In this document: in pieces, positions 50,416 through 58,795 of the stretch | Position numbering within the stretch: position 1 is the first letter of the stretch | Layout: each line of letters opens with the position of its first letter | Origin: Candidatus Paceibacter sp. | Lineage (GTDB): Bacteria > Patescibacteria > ABY1 > S139-126 | Reading direction: 5' to 3' | DNA length: 64,000 nucleotides | Assembly: GCA_020724865.1 (NCBI GenBank) | Contig: DYGA01000005.1 | Coordinates: forward strand, 1 to 64,000 | Translations under genes and position numbers: made by a program | Notes under the pieces: model-generated | Seen by the model: only the letters and a program-made list of their open reading frames with translations | Told to the model about the DNA's origin: nothing | The model's database searches: none

Positions 50416-50636
50416 TTGGGCCTCGGTATTAAAGGTTCTTGCCAAACTAGTTGGGGGTTTTGATAAGAAAATTTAATTGCTTGATTTTGATCACAAATAT
50501 TTTTCCACATAGTAGTAGCGATTTCTCTGGCTTCATTTTTTTGTTCAATATTGGTCATGCCGGGAATGGGTAAATTATGAATATTTCCCTCATTATCAAA
50601 GGGATGTTTTTTACTCTTCCATTGTAAGCACCACAT
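50412..50636 (-). CDS. Hypothetical soluble protein
   Basis: A 74-residue protein starting MWCLQWKSKKHPFDNEGNIH, Trp- and Asn-rich, with no membrane segment and no recognised domain. GAAAGG lies upstream of the ATG. It forms a two-gene unit with the overlapping membrane protein. A promoter reads from 50715 (minus-strand TTGACA, 17 bases, TAGACT), back-to-back with the sRNA promoter. Confidence 0.55.
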   Translation of the reverse strand: MWCLQWKSKKHPFDNEGNIHNLPIPGMTNIEQKNEAREIATTMWKNICDQNQAIKFSYQNPQLVWQEPLIPRPK

Positions 50637-50731
50637 TGTGTTTTTTCCTTTCAATTGGTTGTTAAATAACTATTAAATAATTAATAAGTCTAGTAAATTA
50701 TTGTGTTTTTGTCAATTATTATTGGTTAGTA

Positions 50732-50760
50732 TTGACAATTTTCAAAAAGTATGCTAATAT
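50732..50760 (+). promoter_or_regulatory. Strong extended -10 promoter of a candidate sRNA
   Basis: TTGACA (50732-50737), 17 bases, TAATAT (50755-50760) with TGC immediately before the -10. TTGTCAAT (50709-50716) and ATTGACAA (50731-50738) form an inverted repeat carrying two divergent -35 boxes. Confidence 0.78.
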
Positions 50761-50766
50761 GATTTG

Positions 50767-50874
50767 TTATAGTAAATTAATAATTTTAATACTTTCAAAA
50801 TTCCATTCATCTTAACCCTCCTTTAAACCTTTCGGTAAAAGCCCATATTTAAAAAATATGGGCTCCTTTCTTTT
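50767..50874 (+). ncRNA. Candidate small RNA of about 105 nt
   Basis: Between a strong promoter and an intrinsic terminator (AGCCCATATTT, 50840-50850, with AAATATGGGCT, 50854-50864, then CCTTTCTTTT) lies no ATG-started reading frame. The middle contains ACCCTCCTTTA (50815-50825), which resembles the 16S anti-Shine-Dalgarno tail. It could therefore pair with ribosome binding sites of target mRNAs. Confidence 0.55.
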
Positions 50875-50878
50875 ATAA

Positions 50879-50908
50879 TTGAAATAAATTGACTTTCAAT
50901 GTTATACT
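50879..50908 (+). promoter_or_regulatory. Promoter of the DUF5671-like gene
   Basis: TTGAAA (50879-50884), 18 bases, TATACT (50903-50908) with TGT before it (extended -10). Confidence 0.55.
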
Positions 50909-50933
50909 AAAATAGTAATAATTAACTAAATAT

Positions 50934-51917
50934 ATGGATAATAATTTGAATACTCAAATAAATCAGAGTAAAAGTACTCCCCGGGATGTATTTTTGCATT
51001 TATTGGCAATTGTCCTTTTGTATATCGGTATTTTTAGTTTAATTGCTTTACTCTGGAAATATGTGGATGTGATATTACCTGATCAATTGAAAATGTTTTA
51101 TAGTTATAGCCAAGCTTCAGCGGTAATGAAAAATTCTATAGCTGCTTTATTGGTAGTTTGGCCAGTATTTATTTTTGTTAATTGGTTGATCAAAAAAAAT
51201 GAAAATAAAGAAGTAGCTAAACGAGAATTGAAAGTAAAAAAGTGGTTGCTCAATTTGACTCTTTTTATTGCGGCACTGACAATGATTATTGATTTGATAA
51301 TGCTGATTAATAATTTTTTAGATGGCAGTTTAACTCTGAATTTCTTTTTAAAGGTACTGGTGGTGTTGGTGGTAGCGGGGGCAGTGTTTGGTTATTATCT
51401 TTGGGATTTAAAACAGGATGTTAGTAAAAATTTGCCACTCGCTAAAATTTTTGCTTGGGGTACATCTAGTTTGATTTTAATTGCCATTGTTGCTGGTTTT
51501 TTTATTATGGGGACTCCGGCTGAACAGCGAGCCAAAAGGTTTGATGAACAGAGAATACAAAATTTACAAGTATTACAGTCAGAAATAATTAATTATTGGC
51601 AAGTAAAAGGTTCTTTACCGCAAAATTTGGACGCTTTGAAAAATAGTGTGACAGGTTTTACACCACCGCTTGATCCGGCCACCAATTTACCTTATGAATA
51701 CAATATCAAAAATGATTTAACCTTTGAGCTGTGTGCAGATTTTGCCAGTGATGGTAATGATATGAAAGTTGGTTATAAAAATATGATGCCCCGTTTTGAC
51801 AGTTATGGTTATGAAGCCAACTGGGATCATGGCGTGGGTCGCACTTGTTTTGAACGCACGATTGATCCGGATTTTTATAAAAAAGCCAGCAATAATGTAC
51901 TCGAACCGGTTGATTAA
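50934..51917 (+). CDS. DUF5671-like membrane protein with pilin-like C-terminal domain
   Basis: A 327-residue protein with five predicted helices. The first half (STPRDVFLHLLAIVLLYIG; SYSQASAVMKNSIAALLVVWPVF) matches DUF5671-type proteins common in Patescibacteria. After the last helix the exported-like C-terminus (RIQNLQVLQSEIINYWQVKG, SLPQNLDAL, PPLDPATNLPYEYN) resembles pseudopilin GspG domains. It is probably a cell-surface protein whose role is unknown. It lies six bases before a 3-helix gene. Confidence 0.75.
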   Translation: MDNNLNTQINQSKSTPRDVFLHLLAIVLLYIGIFSLIALLWKYVDVILPDQLKMFYSYSQASAVMKNSIAALLVVWPVFIFVNWLIKKNENKEVAKRELKVKKWLLNLTLFIAALTMIIDLIMLINNFLDGSLTLNFFLKVLVVLVVAGAVFGYYLWDLKQDVSKNLPLAKIFAWGTSSLILIAIVAGFFIMGTPAEQRAKRFDEQRIQNLQVLQSEIINYWQVKGSLPQNLDALKNSVTGFTPPLDPATNLPYEYNIKNDLTFELCADFASDGNDMKVGYKNMMPRFDSYGYEANWDHGVGRTCFERTIDPDFYKKASNNVLEPVD

Positions 51918-51922
51918 TATTT

Positions 51923-52234
51923 ATGAAAAAACGCCCATTAATTTTTAAAGGTTTTATTCAAGCTTCCTTGGCAGTAATGTATATTGTTTTAGTGGCTTTG
52001 TTTATGAATAACGCCGAACAGATTATTGGCGGTAACAAATCATTTTTGGGGCCAGTTGCCTTTTTGTTGCTATTTGTTTTTTCTGCCGCCACAGTTGGAT
52101 CATTGGTTTTGGGTCGGCCTATACTGATGTATCTTGATCAGCACAAAAAAGAAGCCGTATATCTATTTGCTTTTACCTTGAGTTGGTTGTTTGGTTATAC
52201 TTTGCTGGCATTGCTGATTTTGTGGTTGATTTAG
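51923..52234 (+). CDS. Hypothetical membrane protein
   Basis: A 103-residue protein with three predicted helices (about 10-29, 39-62, 77-101) and short loops. It directly follows the DUF5671-like gene and precedes a terminator, so the two form an operon. No family recognised. Confidence 0.7.
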   Translation: MKKRPLIFKGFIQASLAVMYIVLVALFMNNAEQIIGGNKSFLGPVAFLLLFVFSAATVGSLVLGRPILMYLDQHKKEAVYLFAFTLSWLFGYTLLALLILWLI

Positions 52235-52260
52235 AAGTTTATAATTAGTTAAATAAATAA

Positions 52261-52286
52261 AACCCGACACCAAATCGGGTTTTTTG
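52261..52286 (+). terminator. Terminator
   Basis: AACCCGA (52261-52267) pairs with TCGGGTT (52275-52281), followed by TTTT. Confidence 0.88.
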
Positions 52287-52337
52287 ATTTTAATTTAATT
52301 TTTTTTATCCTTTATCCTAGTTGCTTAATCCTAATTC

Positions 52338-52365
52338 TTGACATAATACGTAAAAAGTGTATAAT
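52338..52365 (+). promoter_or_regulatory. Consensus promoter of a 35-residue microprotein
   Basis: TTGACA (52338-52343), 16 bases, TATAAT (52360-52365). The initiation region AATATGATTTGTT (52367-52379) is identical to that behind the sRNA promoter at 50757-50769. Confidence 0.8.
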
Positions 52366-52409
52366 AATATGATTTGTTCAATATAAAATAAAATAAAAAA
52401 GGAAAAATA

Positions 52410-52517
52410 ATGTTTGAAAGACAACTCGCACCACCAGTAAAATTTTTTTGGTTTATAACTAAAATATCCATAACAGTTTTATTGGGTTTTGTAATACTTT
52501 CTTACGTATTACATTAA
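52410..52517 (+). CDS. 35-residue single-helix membrane microprotein
   Basis: MFERQLAPPVKFFWFITKIS is followed by ITVLLGFVILSYVLH: a basic/aromatic N-terminus then one membrane helix. GGAAA lies seven bases upstream of the ATG. It has its own consensus promoter and terminator (52528-52555), supporting a genuine, well expressed gene. No family is known to me. Confidence 0.65.
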   Translation: MFERQLAPPVKFFWFITKISITVLLGFVILSYVLH

Positions 52518-52527
52518 TTTATATATT

Positions 52528-52555
52528 GCCGCTCGAAATTCGTGCGGCTTTTTTA
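52528..52555 (+). terminator. Terminator after the 35-aa gene
   Basis: GCCGC (52528-52532) pairs with GCGGC (52544-52548), extended by CG/CG inside the loop, followed by six to seven T. Confidence 0.8.
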
Positions 52556-52583
52556 TTTAGTAAATATTTTGTATGATAAGAGT

Positions 52584-53681
52584 ATGTCACAACTTGTCAT
52601 AAAAGAAAATGAGCCGTTGGCTCGCCATACCAGTTTTCGGATAGGTGGGCCAGCCAGGTATTATATTAAAATAACCAGCGCCAATCAGTTGGTAGAAGCT
52701 ATGGATTTTGTTGCAGAAAAAAAATTACCCTGGCTAGCTTTGGGCGGCGGTAGTAATATGTTAGTTAGTGATCAAGGTTATGAGGGAGTGGTATTACATA
52801 TTTGCCCCAAAGGAATGAAGTTAATCCAAATAGATGAGAACAGATTTGAACTAAAAGTTGGCGCTGGAGAAGTTTGGGATGACGTGGTAAATTTTGCTGT
52901 ACTTCATAACCTATGGGGAATTGAAAATTTATCATATATTCCAGGTCTGGCCGGTGGTTTTCCCGTACAAAATGTCGGAGCTTACGGTCAAGAAGCCAGT
53001 CAAGTTATAAAAGAAGTTTATGTTTATGATATAAAGACTAAACAGTCAAGAGTGTTGAATAAGGATGATTGTCAGTTTGCTTATCGGCAGAGTATTTTCA
53101 ATACCACTCAAAAAGAAAAATATATAATTACCGGTTTGACTCTTGATTTAGTAACTACTCCACAACCAAATTTAGCTTATAAGGATTTGGCCGAATATTT
53201 TACCAATAAGACTCCTACCTTGTTGGAAATTAGACAGGCGGTAATAGCTATTAGGGACAAAAAATTGCCTCACCCCAAAGATATAGGCAGCGCTGGTTCA
53301 TTTTTTAAAAATTTGGAATTAAGCTTGGATCAGTATAAAAATATGGCAGAGATGGTGAAAGGAAAATTGGGTCAAGAAAAATATGAGGATTTGGAGAAAT
53401 TAGTCAGACACACAGCCACGGGTATTAAAGTGCCCACCGCTTTTGTCATTGATAAATTACTGGGTTTGAAAGGTTTGCAAATTGGCGGAGCAAAAATCTA
53501 TGAACAACAAGCCTTGGTCATTATCAATTATTCCGGACAAGCTCAAGCCAGTGATGTTTTATCAATTTTTAAAAAAGTTAGAACCCAAGCTAAACAATTA
53601 TTGGGTATTGAAATATTACCCGAACCAAATTTGATTGGCTTTAGTCAAAATGAATTGGATTATTATTTTTCTTTTGAGTAG
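52584..53681 (+). CDS. murB: UDP-N-acetylenolpyruvoylglucosamine reductase
   Basis: The FAD/NADPH enzyme that makes UDP-MurNAc for peptidoglycan. The 365-residue product shows the type I MurB pattern: the FAD site LGGGSNMLVSDQGYEGVVL, SYIPGLAGGFPVQNVGAYGQE, SIFN and KDIGSAGSFFKN (catalytic Ser), with the extra type I segment. The ATG at 52584 is used because the longer frame (52542) passes through the preceding terminator. Confidence 0.95.
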   Translation: MSQLVIKENEPLARHTSFRIGGPARYYIKITSANQLVEAMDFVAEKKLPWLALGGGSNMLVSDQGYEGVVLHICPKGMKLIQIDENRFELKVGAGEVWDDVVNFAVLHNLWGIENLSYIPGLAGGFPVQNVGAYGQEASQVIKEVYVYDIKTKQSRVLNKDDCQFAYRQSIFNTTQKEKYIITGLTLDLVTTPQPNLAYKDLAEYFTNKTPTLLEIRQAVIAIRDKKLPHPKDIGSAGSFFKNLELSLDQYKNMAEMVKGKLGQEKYEDLEKLVRHTATGIKVPTAFVIDKLLGLKGLQIGGAKIYEQQALVIINYSGQAQASDVLSIFKKVRTQAKQLLGIEILPEPNLIGFSQNELDYYFSFE

Positions 53682-53743
53682 AATAAAGAATATATATTAG
53701 GTAAAAAAAATAAATAAATTTTTTTATTTTAATTATTTATTTT

Positions 53744-54082
53744 ATGAACAATTTAACGCAAAAAAAATGTGTTCCCTGCGAAGGCGGAACTGATCCCCTG
53801 ACAGGCGATGAATTGAAAAAATATTTTGCTATGCTGAATAATTGGCAAGCAGCGAATGATCAAAAAAGTATTTATCAGGAGTTTAAATTTGCTGATTTTG
53901 CGGCTGCCTTGGCTTTTGTCAATCAAGTTGGGGCTTTAGCTGAGGCTGAAGGTCATCATCCAGATTTAGAAATTTTTGGCTATAATAAGGTAAAAATTAA
54001 ACTATCCACCCATGCCATTGGGGGATTATCTGAAAATGATTTTATTATGGCTGCCAAAATTAACGAACTTATAAATAAATAA
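53744..54082 (+). CDS. Pterin-4a-carbinolamine dehydratase
   Basis: A 112-residue PCD/DCoH-family protein with the signature [E]GHHPDLEIFGYNKVKIKL (His-His-Pro active site at about 76-78) and LSTHAIGGLSENDF. The N-terminal CVPCEGG motif is usual in bacterial members. It recycles the pterin cofactor of aromatic amino acid hydroxylases, none of which is seen here. An alternative role in molybdopterin or regulation is unproven. Confidence 0.93.
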   Translation: MNNLTQKKCVPCEGGTDPLTGDELKKYFAMLNNWQAANDQKSIYQEFKFADFAAALAFVNQVGALAEAEGHHPDLEIFGYNKVKIKLSTHAIGGLSENDFIMAAKINELINK

Positions 54083-54182
54083 AAGTTAATCTGTGCATAT
54101 CTCTTGATTGATATTTTATGGACAGTTATTTGTTAATATGCTAATATATAAAGGAAATTTAATAATTAATTAAGATTTAAGT

Positions 54183-54464
54183 ATGGCAAAAATGACGAAG
54201 TCACAAATGCTCCAAGTTCTCGCCGAGAAGTCGGGGCTGCCTAAAAAGCAGGTAACTGCTTTGTTAGATGCCATGGTCGAATTGGCATATAAAGAAGTAA
54301 AGACCAGTGGCCAGTTTGTCGTGCCGGGCATTGGTAAGTTGGTAAAGGTCCATCGCGCTGCTCGAATGGGCAGAAACCCAGCTACCGGCGAACAGATTCA
54401 AATTCCGGCCAAAACTGTGGTTAAATTCAGAGTTGCCAAAGCTGCTAAAGAAGCAGTCCTATAA
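54183..54464 (+). CDS. HU-family DNA-binding protein
   Basis: A 93-residue histone-like protein: KSQMLQVLAEKSGLPKKQVTALLD helices, VVPGIGKLVKV, the DNA-binding arm MGRNPATGEQIQIPAKTVVKF, and a C-terminal basic helix. Its codons are noticeably more GC-rich than its neighbours, which fits either high expression or transfer. It has its own terminator. Confidence 0.96.
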   Translation: MAKMTKSQMLQVLAEKSGLPKKQVTALLDAMVELAYKEVKTSGQFVVPGIGKLVKVHRAARMGRNPATGEQIQIPAKTVVKFRVAKAAKEAVL

Positions 54465-54477
54465 ATAAAAGAAATTT

Positions 54478-54518
54478 CTATATTCAAAAAAGTCCTGATT
54501 GGACTTTTTTGAATATAG
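54478..54518. terminator. Long bidirectional terminator after the HU gene
   Basis: CTATATTCAAAAAAGTCC (54478-54495) and its perfect complement (54501-54518) form an 18-bp stem with a 5-base loop. Confidence 0.9.
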
Positions 54519-54528
54519 GTTAAATTTA

Positions 54529-55686
54529 ATGCCGCCACGTAAAAAAACATTCTCTTTCATATATTTTTTGGGATTTTTATGGTCCCTGGCTTTTTCTTTG
54601 CCACTTTATGTGCAATCAAGTTTTATTAGTTCAATTGTAGGTTTAGAAAATGTAGGACTCGTAGTTTTTATTAGTAATTTGGTTTCTTTTTTAACTTTGG
54701 TAGGTTATGGCAGGCTGATTAGACGTTTTAGTAATTGGCGGGTAGCTATTGGTATGGTCATCCTAAATTTGTTGACGGTTTTATTTTTAGTTTTGTCAAC
54801 CGGATTATGGTCAATATTTTTGTATATTATGGTATTTATTACCATGAATCTTTTTGGAGTAAACTTGGATTTATTTTTAGAATCAATTTCTGATGACAGT
54901 GATACCGGTAGAATTCGCACTAATATGTTGGCAGTTCAAAATGTGGCTATTTTTTTAGCTCCTATGTTGATGGGTTATATTGTAGGGGATAACAATTATT
55001 TGCGGATTTATTTAATCGGCGGAGTGATATTTTTTCCTGTTTTATTTTTATTGTTTTACCAAAAAAAATTGGTTGTTGATCGAATTGAATATAATGAACG
55101 TTCGTTTAGAGTCCTACGTCAGTTATTCAAAGTCAATAAAAATATTCCCCGAATATTTGTTATTCAATTTGCCTTGCGATTCTTTTTTGCTGCCATGGTC
55201 TTATATACGCCAATTTATTTACACGATAATTTAGGTTTTAGTTGGTCGCAAATTGGCCCGATGTTTACCATTATGTTATTGCCATTTTTACTTTTACAAA
55301 TTCCTGCTGGCAGAATAGCTGATAAAGTGTTAGGAGAAAAAGAGATGACCATTACTGGTTTGATTTTTATGATTACTTTTACGACGGTAATTATATTTTT
55401 TTCCAGTGAATCGTGGTTATTGTGGGCATTTGTGTTGTTTTTGACCAGAGTCGGCGCATCTTTGGTGGAGGCAATGAACGAATCTTTCTTTTTTAAACAG
55501 ATTAGCAGTCAAGATGTTGATATAATCAATATGTTTCGTGATTTACAACCCATAGGTTGGTTGTCAGCGGCGGCTGTGACTTTTGTTTTGTTGCATTATT
55601 TTTCCATTATTTCAATTTTTGTAGCCGTTGTTATAATATTAATTTTGGCTTTGTGGCCAGCGATAAAATTAGTTGATACAAAATAA
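54529..55686 (+). CDS. MFS-type transporter
   Basis: A 385-residue protein with about 12 helices and the MFS loop pattern GYGRLIRRFSNWRVAIG (between TM2 and TM3). The second half has a degenerate counterpart (AGRIADKVLGEKEMTITG). The start at 54529 (MPPRKKTFSFIYFLG) excludes the terminator region. Substrate unknown. Its stop overlaps the start of the next gene by one base. Confidence 0.82.
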   Translation: MPPRKKTFSFIYFLGFLWSLAFSLPLYVQSSFISSIVGLENVGLVVFISNLVSFLTLVGYGRLIRRFSNWRVAIGMVILNLLTVLFLVLSTGLWSIFLYIMVFITMNLFGVNLDLFLESISDDSDTGRIRTNMLAVQNVAIFLAPMLMGYIVGDNNYLRIYLIGGVIFFPVLFLLFYQKKLVVDRIEYNERSFRVLRQLFKVNKNIPRIFVIQFALRFFFAAMVLYTPIYLHDNLGFSWSQIGPMFTIMLLPFLLLQIPAGRIADKVLGEKEMTITGLIFMITFTTVIIFFSSESWLLWAFVLFLTRVGASLVEAMNESFFFKQISSQDVDIINMFRDLQPIGWLSAAAVTFVLLHYFSIISIFVAVVIILILALWPAIKLVDTK

Positions 55687-55937
55687 TGACTGACAATATT
55701 GAAGAAAAAGAAATAATAAAAAACGTTAAACGTTTGGTAACTGCGATGGAGGTTGTTTACAATAAACCCGGGATTATTTTTTGGCGCGGATTTATCAGAG
55801 GTGTCGGGTATGGTCTGGGCGCTACCGTAGGAGTGGCGATTGTACTTTTGTTTTTATCTTGGTTAGCCAGTCAATTGGGCGGTATCCCGGCTTTGACTGA
55901 ATGGTTAAATAAATTCAGCAAAAATTTACCTTTGTAA
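55686..55937 (+). CDS. DUF5665-like small membrane protein
   Basis: An 83-residue protein with a charged N-terminus, the motif KPGIIFWRGFIRGVGYGLGA and one membrane helix (ATVGVAIVLLFLSWL). This layout matches DUF5665 proteins found next to transporters in Patescibacteria and Firmicutes. It is translationally coupled to the MFS gene. Confidence 0.78.
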   Translation: MTDNIEEKEIIKNVKRLVTAMEVVYNKPGIIFWRGFIRGVGYGLGATVGVAIVLLFLSWLASQLGGIPALTEWLNKFSKNLPL

Positions 55938-55953
55938 CCACTATTATCAAAAA

Positions 55954-55981
55954 TTGCTAAATTTAATATATTTGTTATAAT
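55954..55981 (+). promoter_or_regulatory. Promoter of the Rrf2-suf operon
   Basis: TTGCTA (55954-55959), 16 bases, TATAAT (55976-55981) with TGT before it (extended -10). Confidence 0.7.
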
Positions 55982-55998
55982 CCTAGTATTACACTAGG
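55982..55998 (+). promoter_or_regulatory. Putative Rrf2-family operator at the suf promoter
   Basis: CCTAGT-ATTAC-ACTAGG is a perfect inverted repeat, beginning one base after the -10 and covering the expected start site. This is ideal for repression by the Rrf2-type regulator encoded next. A terminator reading (AGTTTTT follows) is an alternative. Confidence 0.6.
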
Positions 55999-56103
55999 AG
56001 TTTTTGATTAATTATTAATAACCAATTATCAATTATTAATAAATTTTATAATTATTTAATTTTTAATTTGAAAATTAATTAGTAATTAGTTATTAATATT
56101 ATT

Positions 56104-56514
56104 ATGTCTTTCTTAAAAGCATCAACCAAAGAGCAGTATTTACTTAGATTAGCTTTACGTTTGGCTAAAACTTATTATACCCGTCAACCGTTGTCTTTAC
56201 AGCAAGTTGCTAAACAAGAAAAAATCTCAGAAAAATATTTGGAAGAATTGGTCGTTTTTTTAAAACAACAGGGCTTGGTTCGGGCTAAATTGGGGCGTAA
56301 CGGTGGGTATATTTTTAAAAAAAATCCTCGTTTAGTTTCCGTTTGGGATGTTTTATTTGCTGAAAAAAAATATCCTAAATTGGCTACTTGTTTGGAACAT
56401 AATAGTTTTTGTCCGTTGGTTATCGGTTGTCAAGCTAAAATTGTCTGGCAAAAAGTCCAAACTGAGGTGGAAAAAACATTAAACAAAGTTACTTTGAATT
56501 CATTAATTAGTTAA
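56104..56514 (+). CDS. Rrf2-family Fe-S cluster-sensing regulator (IscR/SufR-like)
   Basis: A 136-residue winged-helix regulator. QYLLRLALRLAKTYYTRQPL, LQQVAKQEKISEKYLEELV and RNGGYIFKK are typical Rrf2 segments. C96, C103 and C109 (ATCLEHNSFCPLVIGC) give C-x6-C-x5-C, close to the IscR cluster ligands. It is first of the suf genes, five bases before sufC, so it probably controls Fe-S assembly by its own cluster occupancy. Confidence 0.9.
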   Translation: MSFLKASTKEQYLLRLALRLAKTYYTRQPLSLQQVAKQEKISEKYLEELVVFLKQQGLVRAKLGRNGGYIFKKNPRLVSVWDVLFAEKKYPKLATCLEHNSFCPLVIGCQAKIVWQKVQTEVEKTLNKVTLNSLIS

Positions 56515-56518
56515 TTGT

Positions 56519-57262
56519 ATGGCATCACTTCTTATTATAAAAAACTTAAAAGTTAATATTGAAAACAAGCCAATCCTAAAAGGGGTAAATTTGCAAGTGC
56601 CAGTTGGTAAGGTAGTGGCTTTGATGGGAAAAAATGGCAGCGGTAAATCGACTCTGTCGCATGTATTGATGGGTAGCCCTGAATATAAGGTTGTTGGTGG
56701 CAGTGTTAGTTTAGGAGGTAAAAATATTTTACATTTATCAGCTGACGAGCGGGCTAGATTAGGAATATTTTTGGCTTTTCAATATCCCTATGAAATACCT
56801 GGACTGTCGGTATATCATTTTTTGCAAACTGCTGTTCAAGCTGTGCGTGGTAAAAAATTTAATATTGAAAAGTTTAAACAAGAATTAAAAGTAGCCATGA
56901 GCGATTTAAAATTATCGGAAAATTTTTTACAGCGAGGTTTAAATGAAGGTTTTTCGGGCGGTGAAAAAAAACGCATGGAGATTTTACAACTTAAATTATT
57001 ACGACCCCGTTTGGCTATTTTGGATGAAACTGATTCGGGTTTGGATATTGATGCTCTTAAATTGGTAGCTGTTAATGTTAAGAAAATGGTTAAGCAGAAA
57101 ATGTCGGTTTTGGTCATAACTCATTATCAAAGATTGCTTAATTTTTTACCTCCCGATCAAGTCCATATTATGCATGAAGGCAGGATTGTTCAAAGCGGAC
57201 AGGGTAGTTTAGTAAAAAAATTGGAGCAGCAAGGCTATGATTGGCTGGAGAGAAAGAATTAA
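56519..57262 (+). CDS. sufC: Fe-S cluster assembly ATPase SufC
   Basis: The ABC-type ATPase of the SufBCD scaffold. The 247-residue product has Walker A GKNGSGKSTL (about 39-48), a Q-loop in LAFQYPYEIPG, the signature FSGGEKKRMEIL, Walker B LAILDETDSGLD and the H-loop VITHYQRLL. ETDSGLD is specific to SufC. It is separated from sufB by 131 bases containing a GC palindrome. Confidence 0.97.
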   Translation: MASLLIIKNLKVNIENKPILKGVNLQVPVGKVVALMGKNGSGKSTLSHVLMGSPEYKVVGGSVSLGGKNILHLSADERARLGIFLAFQYPYEIPGLSVYHFLQTAVQAVRGKKFNIEKFKQELKVAMSDLKLSENFLQRGLNEGFSGGEKKRMEILQLKLLRPRLAILDETDSGLDIDALKLVAVNVKKMVKQKMSVLVITHYQRLLNFLPPDQVHIMHEGRIVQSGQGSLVKKLEQQGYDWLERKN

Positions 57263-57333
57263 GAATAATTATTAATTACTAATTATTAATAACTAATGAA
57301 TTTTATAATTAATTAATAAATTAAATCATTGAT

Positions 57334-57355
57334 TCCTGCCTACCGGCAGGCAGGA
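57334..57355. repeat. CCTGCCTACCGGCAGGCAGG palindromic repeat
   Basis: TCCTGCCT (57334-57341) pairs with AGGCAGGA (57348-57355) around ACCGGC, inside an AT-rich spacer between sufC and sufB. Similar GC-rich palindromes are common dispersed elements in Patescibacteria (from memory). A possible RNA-stabilising or attenuating hairpin within the operon. Confidence 0.6.
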
Positions 57356-57393
57356 GTAATTAGTTATTTATAATTTTAATATTTATAAATATA

Positions 57394-58794
57394 ATGTCTC
57401 CAGTCAAAAATATATCAATTAATCCGGCTAAATATTATTTTCGCGATAACCATCGTCCGATTTTACGTGCTCCAAAAGGATTAAATGCTGATGTGGTTAA
57501 ACTGATTTCTGCCCAAAAAAAGGAACCAGCTTGGTTGTTGGAAATGCGTTTAAGAGCATTGAAAATTTTTTTAGAAAAACCCTTGCCGACTTGGGGGGCT
57601 AATTTAAGCAAGATTGATTTTTCGGATATTTATTATTATATTAGACCAGCTCAAGAACGAGGGCTAACCTGGCAAGATGTACCAGAAAAAATAAAAAAAA
57701 CCTTTGACCGACTGGGCATACCTCAAGCTGAAAGAAAATTTTTAGCTGGTGTTGGTGCTCAGTATGAGTCCGAAATGATATACCATAGTTTAAAAGATAA
57801 ATGGTCTAAATTGGGCGTAATTTTTGCAGATATGTCAGAAGCGCCAGTTAAATATCCTGATTTAGTTAAAAAATATTTTGGTAAAATTGTTCCCAGTAAA
57901 GATAATAAATTTGCGGCTCTCAACAGCGCGGTTTGGTCGGGCGGTTCATTTATTTATGTGCCTCGAGGGGTGAAAGTTGAAATACCTTTACAGGCTTATT
58001 TTCGTATAAATGCCGCTGGTATGGGTCAATTTGAACGAACGCTGATAATTGCTGATGAAGGCTCTTCTGTCCATTATATTGAAGGTTGCACCGCGCCTAT
58101 GTATTCTAGGGACTCTTTGCATGCGGCAGTAGTTGAGTTAGTTGCGTTAAAAGGCGCTCATATCAGATATACTACTATTCAAAATTGGTCACATAATGTT
58201 TATAACTTGGTGACCAAACGAGCCTGGGCTGAAGAGGAGGCAGTGGTTGAATGGATAGATGGCAATTTGGGTAGTAAGGTAACTATGAAATATCCTTGTG
58301 TAATACTAAAAGGCAGAAAATCCCGAGCAGAGATTATTTCTGTTGCTTTTGCTAATTCCAATCAACACCAAGATGCTGGCAGTAAGGTTATTCACTTAGC
58401 GCCAGAGACTAGCTCCAATGTAATTGCTAAATCTATTGCCAAAGGTAATGGTCGCACTACCTATCGTGGTTTAGTCCAGGTTGATAAACGGGCAAACAAA
58501 GCCAAAGTTAAAGTTAAATGTGATGCTTTATTGATTGATCGGCAGTCACGCAGTGATACTTATCCTACAATGCGTATAGATAATGATAATGTTACCATTG
58601 AACACGAAGCTACGGTAGCTAAAATTGGCGAACAACAGCTTTATTATTTAAATTCCCGGGGATTGGATACAGAAACAGCTGAACGTTTGATTGTTTCCGG
58701 GTTTTTTGAAGTATTTGCCAGAGAGTTGCCGATGGAATATGCTTTAGAGTTAAATCGACTAATTGCTCTGGAAATGGAAGGGAGTGTTGGTTAA
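57394..58794 (+). CDS. sufB: Fe-S cluster assembly protein SufB
   Basis: The scaffold subunit on which new clusters form. The 466-residue beta-helix protein contains GVGAQYESEMIYHSL, SAVWSGGSFIYVPRGVKVEIP, YIEGCTAP (conserved Cys), KYPCVILKG, a segment SRSDTYPTMR with an H in IEHEATVAKIGE, and RGLDTETAERLIVSGFF. Length is normal for bacterial SufB. It lies one base from sufD. Confidence 0.97.
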   Translation: MSPVKNISINPAKYYFRDNHRPILRAPKGLNADVVKLISAQKKEPAWLLEMRLRALKIFLEKPLPTWGANLSKIDFSDIYYYIRPAQERGLTWQDVPEKIKKTFDRLGIPQAERKFLAGVGAQYESEMIYHSLKDKWSKLGVIFADMSEAPVKYPDLVKKYFGKIVPSKDNKFAALNSAVWSGGSFIYVPRGVKVEIPLQAYFRINAAGMGQFERTLIIADEGSSVHYIEGCTAPMYSRDSLHAAVVELVALKGAHIRYTTIQNWSHNVYNLVTKRAWAEEEAVVEWIDGNLGSKVTMKYPCVILKGRKSRAEIISVAFANSNQHQDAGSKVIHLAPETSSNVIAKSIAKGNGRTTYRGLVQVDKRANKAKVKVKCDALLIDRQSRSDTYPTMRIDNDNVTIEHEATVAKIGEQQLYYLNSRGLDTETAERLIVSGFFEVFARELPMEYALELNRLIALEMEGSVG

Positions 58795-58795
58795 T

